Notes under the pieces: model-generated
Seen by the model: the letters and a program-made list of their open reading frames with translations, nothing else
Told to the model about the DNA's origin: nothing
Database searches by the model: none
Assembly: GCA_001637315.1 (NCBI GenBank)
Contig: LSZA01000047.1
Span: 1 to 33,117, forward strand
DNA length: 33,117 nt
From: Phormidium willei BDU 130791
Lineage (GTDB): Bacteria; Cyanobacteriota; Cyanobacteriia; Cyanobacteriales; Geitlerinemataceae
Direction: 5' to 3'
Shown: one piece after another, positions 32,134-33,117 of the stretch
How positions within the stretch are numbered: position 1 is the first letter of the stretch
Layout of the letters: every line of letters starts with the position of its first letter
Made by a program: the position numbers and the translations under genes

Positions 32134-33117
32134 ATGCTTCAGCCACTGCTTCAGTCCCGTTGGCAATCTGTTCTTGTACTATTGAGTCCCTTCTTTTTCT
32201 GGGGAACGGCCATGGTGGCCATGAAAGGCGTGATTCCCCACACCACCCCCTTTTTTATGGCCGCTATCCGCTTACTTCCGGCGGGACTCTTGATTCTGAT
32301 GGCGGCGGCGTGGAGTGGGCGATCGCAACCTCAGGGAGTCAAGGCCTGGAGCTGGATCGCGCTGTTTGCATTCGTCGATGGAACCCTGTTTCAAGGATTT
32401 TTGGCTTGGGGGCTACAAGACACCGGCGCGGGCCTCGGCTCCGTTTTGATTGACTCACAACCTCTAATCGTCGCCCTCCTGTCGGCGTGGTTATTGGGTG
32501 AGTATATCGGCGTTTGGGGAGGGATCGGCCTGGTTCTCGGACTCATCGGGATCAGCGCCATTGGCTTGCCCGAACATTGGCTGATGCAACTGTTGAACCT
32601 CGGTTCAACCTCAGGGGCGGCAAGTTCATCGGTTAGTATTGGTCAGAGTCTTTCCTTCGGGGAAGCCACGATGCTCCTGGCGTCCCTCTCAATGGCTTTA
32701 GGAACTGTCATGATGCCAAAAGTGTCGACGTATGTTGACCCCGTCGTGGCCACGGGATGGCACGCCATTTTGGGCGCTCTCCCCCTCCTGGGCCTATCCT
32801 GGGGAATCGAGGGCGAACCCTGGCAACACTTGACAGCTTGGGATTGGGGCGCTCTGGCTTACGCCACCCTCTTTGGCACGGCGATCGCCTACGGGTTATT
32901 CTTTAATTTCGCGGCTCAAGGAAATCTGACCAGTCTAAGCTCCTTAACCTTTTTCACCCCTGTCTTTGCCCTCGTCTTTGGCTACTGGCTGCTCGGTGAA
33001 ACCCTGACCCCCCTACAGATGACTGGAGCCATCTTAACTCTCGGTAGCGTCTACCTAATCGAACGTCGTCAAAAACTGCCCAAGCTAGCCTGGCGGCGAT
33101 CGCCGGATCTCTCAGAG
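32134..33117 (+). CDS. DMT-family transporter (EamA domains), partial at the right edge
   Basis: An open frame from the ATG at 32134 that has no stop before the window ends, so 328 residues are seen. It begins MLQPLLQSRWQSVLVLLSPF and shows about ten hydrophobic helices in two EamA halves. The first has FFWGTAMVAMKGVIPHTTPF with AAIRLLPAG, and the second follows a Ser/Gly-rich loop (about 160-178) and ends with LTFFTPVFALVFGYWLLGE. This is the drug/metabolite exporter fold of the inner membrane; the substrate (amino acids, metabolites or drugs) cannot be told. The last residues seen are a basic tail (ERRQKLPKLAWRRSPD), so little is probably missing. Confidence 0.88.
   Translation, partial: MLQPLLQSRWQSVLVLLSPFFFWGTAMVAMKGVIPHTTPFFMAAIRLLPAGLLILMAAAWSGRSQPQGVKAWSWIALFAFVDGTLFQGFLAWGLQDTGAGLGSVLIDSQPLIVALLSAWLLGEYIGVWGGIGLVLGLIGISAIGLPEHWLMQLLNLGSTSGAASSSVSIGQSLSFGEATMLLASLSMALGTVMMPKVSTYVDPVVATGWHAILGALPLLGLSWGIEGEPWQHLTAWDWGALAYATLFGTAIAYGLFFNFAAQGNLTSLSSLTFFTPVFALVFGYWLLGETLTPLQMTGAILTLGSVYLIERRQKLPKLAWRRSPDLSE

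Overview
The window looks like chromosomal DNA of a cyanobacterium. HIP1 octamers (GCGATCGC) are scattered through coding and non-coding DNA, and several genes are cyanobacterial types: a DUF1830 protein, an HpsE-like hormogonium polysaccharide glycosyltransferase, an AMIN-domain amidase next to murI, and a CyaB1-like GAF-GAF-PAS adenylate cyclase. HpsE suggests a filamentous, probably non-heterocystous, motile strain; that last point is inference. No phage, transposase, CRISPR array or rRNA is visible.

Layout. 1-354: a 44-bp tandem repeat able to form a hairpin. 355-7326: mostly household genes: a SirB1-type protein, an alpha/beta hydrolase, a YdfG-like SDR, glycerol kinase (glpK) with an elaborate leader, DUF1830, a small orphan protein, DUF2237, a beta-phosphoglucomutase-like HAD phosphatase and a cyclic-nucleotide-binding protein. 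7356-11336: a large MFS/nucleotide-transporter-like protein with a HEAT tail, a structured intergenic stretch, and infC preceded by a short leader ORF. 11615-16757: an alpha/beta hydrolase, the amidase, murI, msrA, an unlisted 55-residue membrane protein on the opposite strand, and a 2H phosphoesterase.

16819-22604 is the accessory-looking region. hpsE reads rightward and faces a leftward three-gene operon: a GT25-like glycosyltransferase, an ATP-grasp enzyme and a free-standing A-PCP-TE (NRPS-like) enzyme without a condensation domain. Together they suggest amino-acid decoration of a surface glycan or a small amino-acid conjugate. I do not recognise this as a described pathway.

22876-33117: gloA, a strong terminator shared with tRNA-His, a secreted LRR protein, a protein with an internal duplication, the adenylate cyclase, the sppA-aroH-recN operon, and a DMT-family transporter that runs off the right edge.

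Two themes cross the window. First, cAMP signalling: one cyclase with a cAMP-type GAF signature, and one stand-alone cNMP-binding protein in the operon of the HEAT transporter. Second, short tandem duplications (10-15 bp) recur, several of them on or just after stop codons. Start codons were chosen by codon type, Shine-Dalgarno sequence and family N-termini, so several genes are shorter here than their longest open frame.
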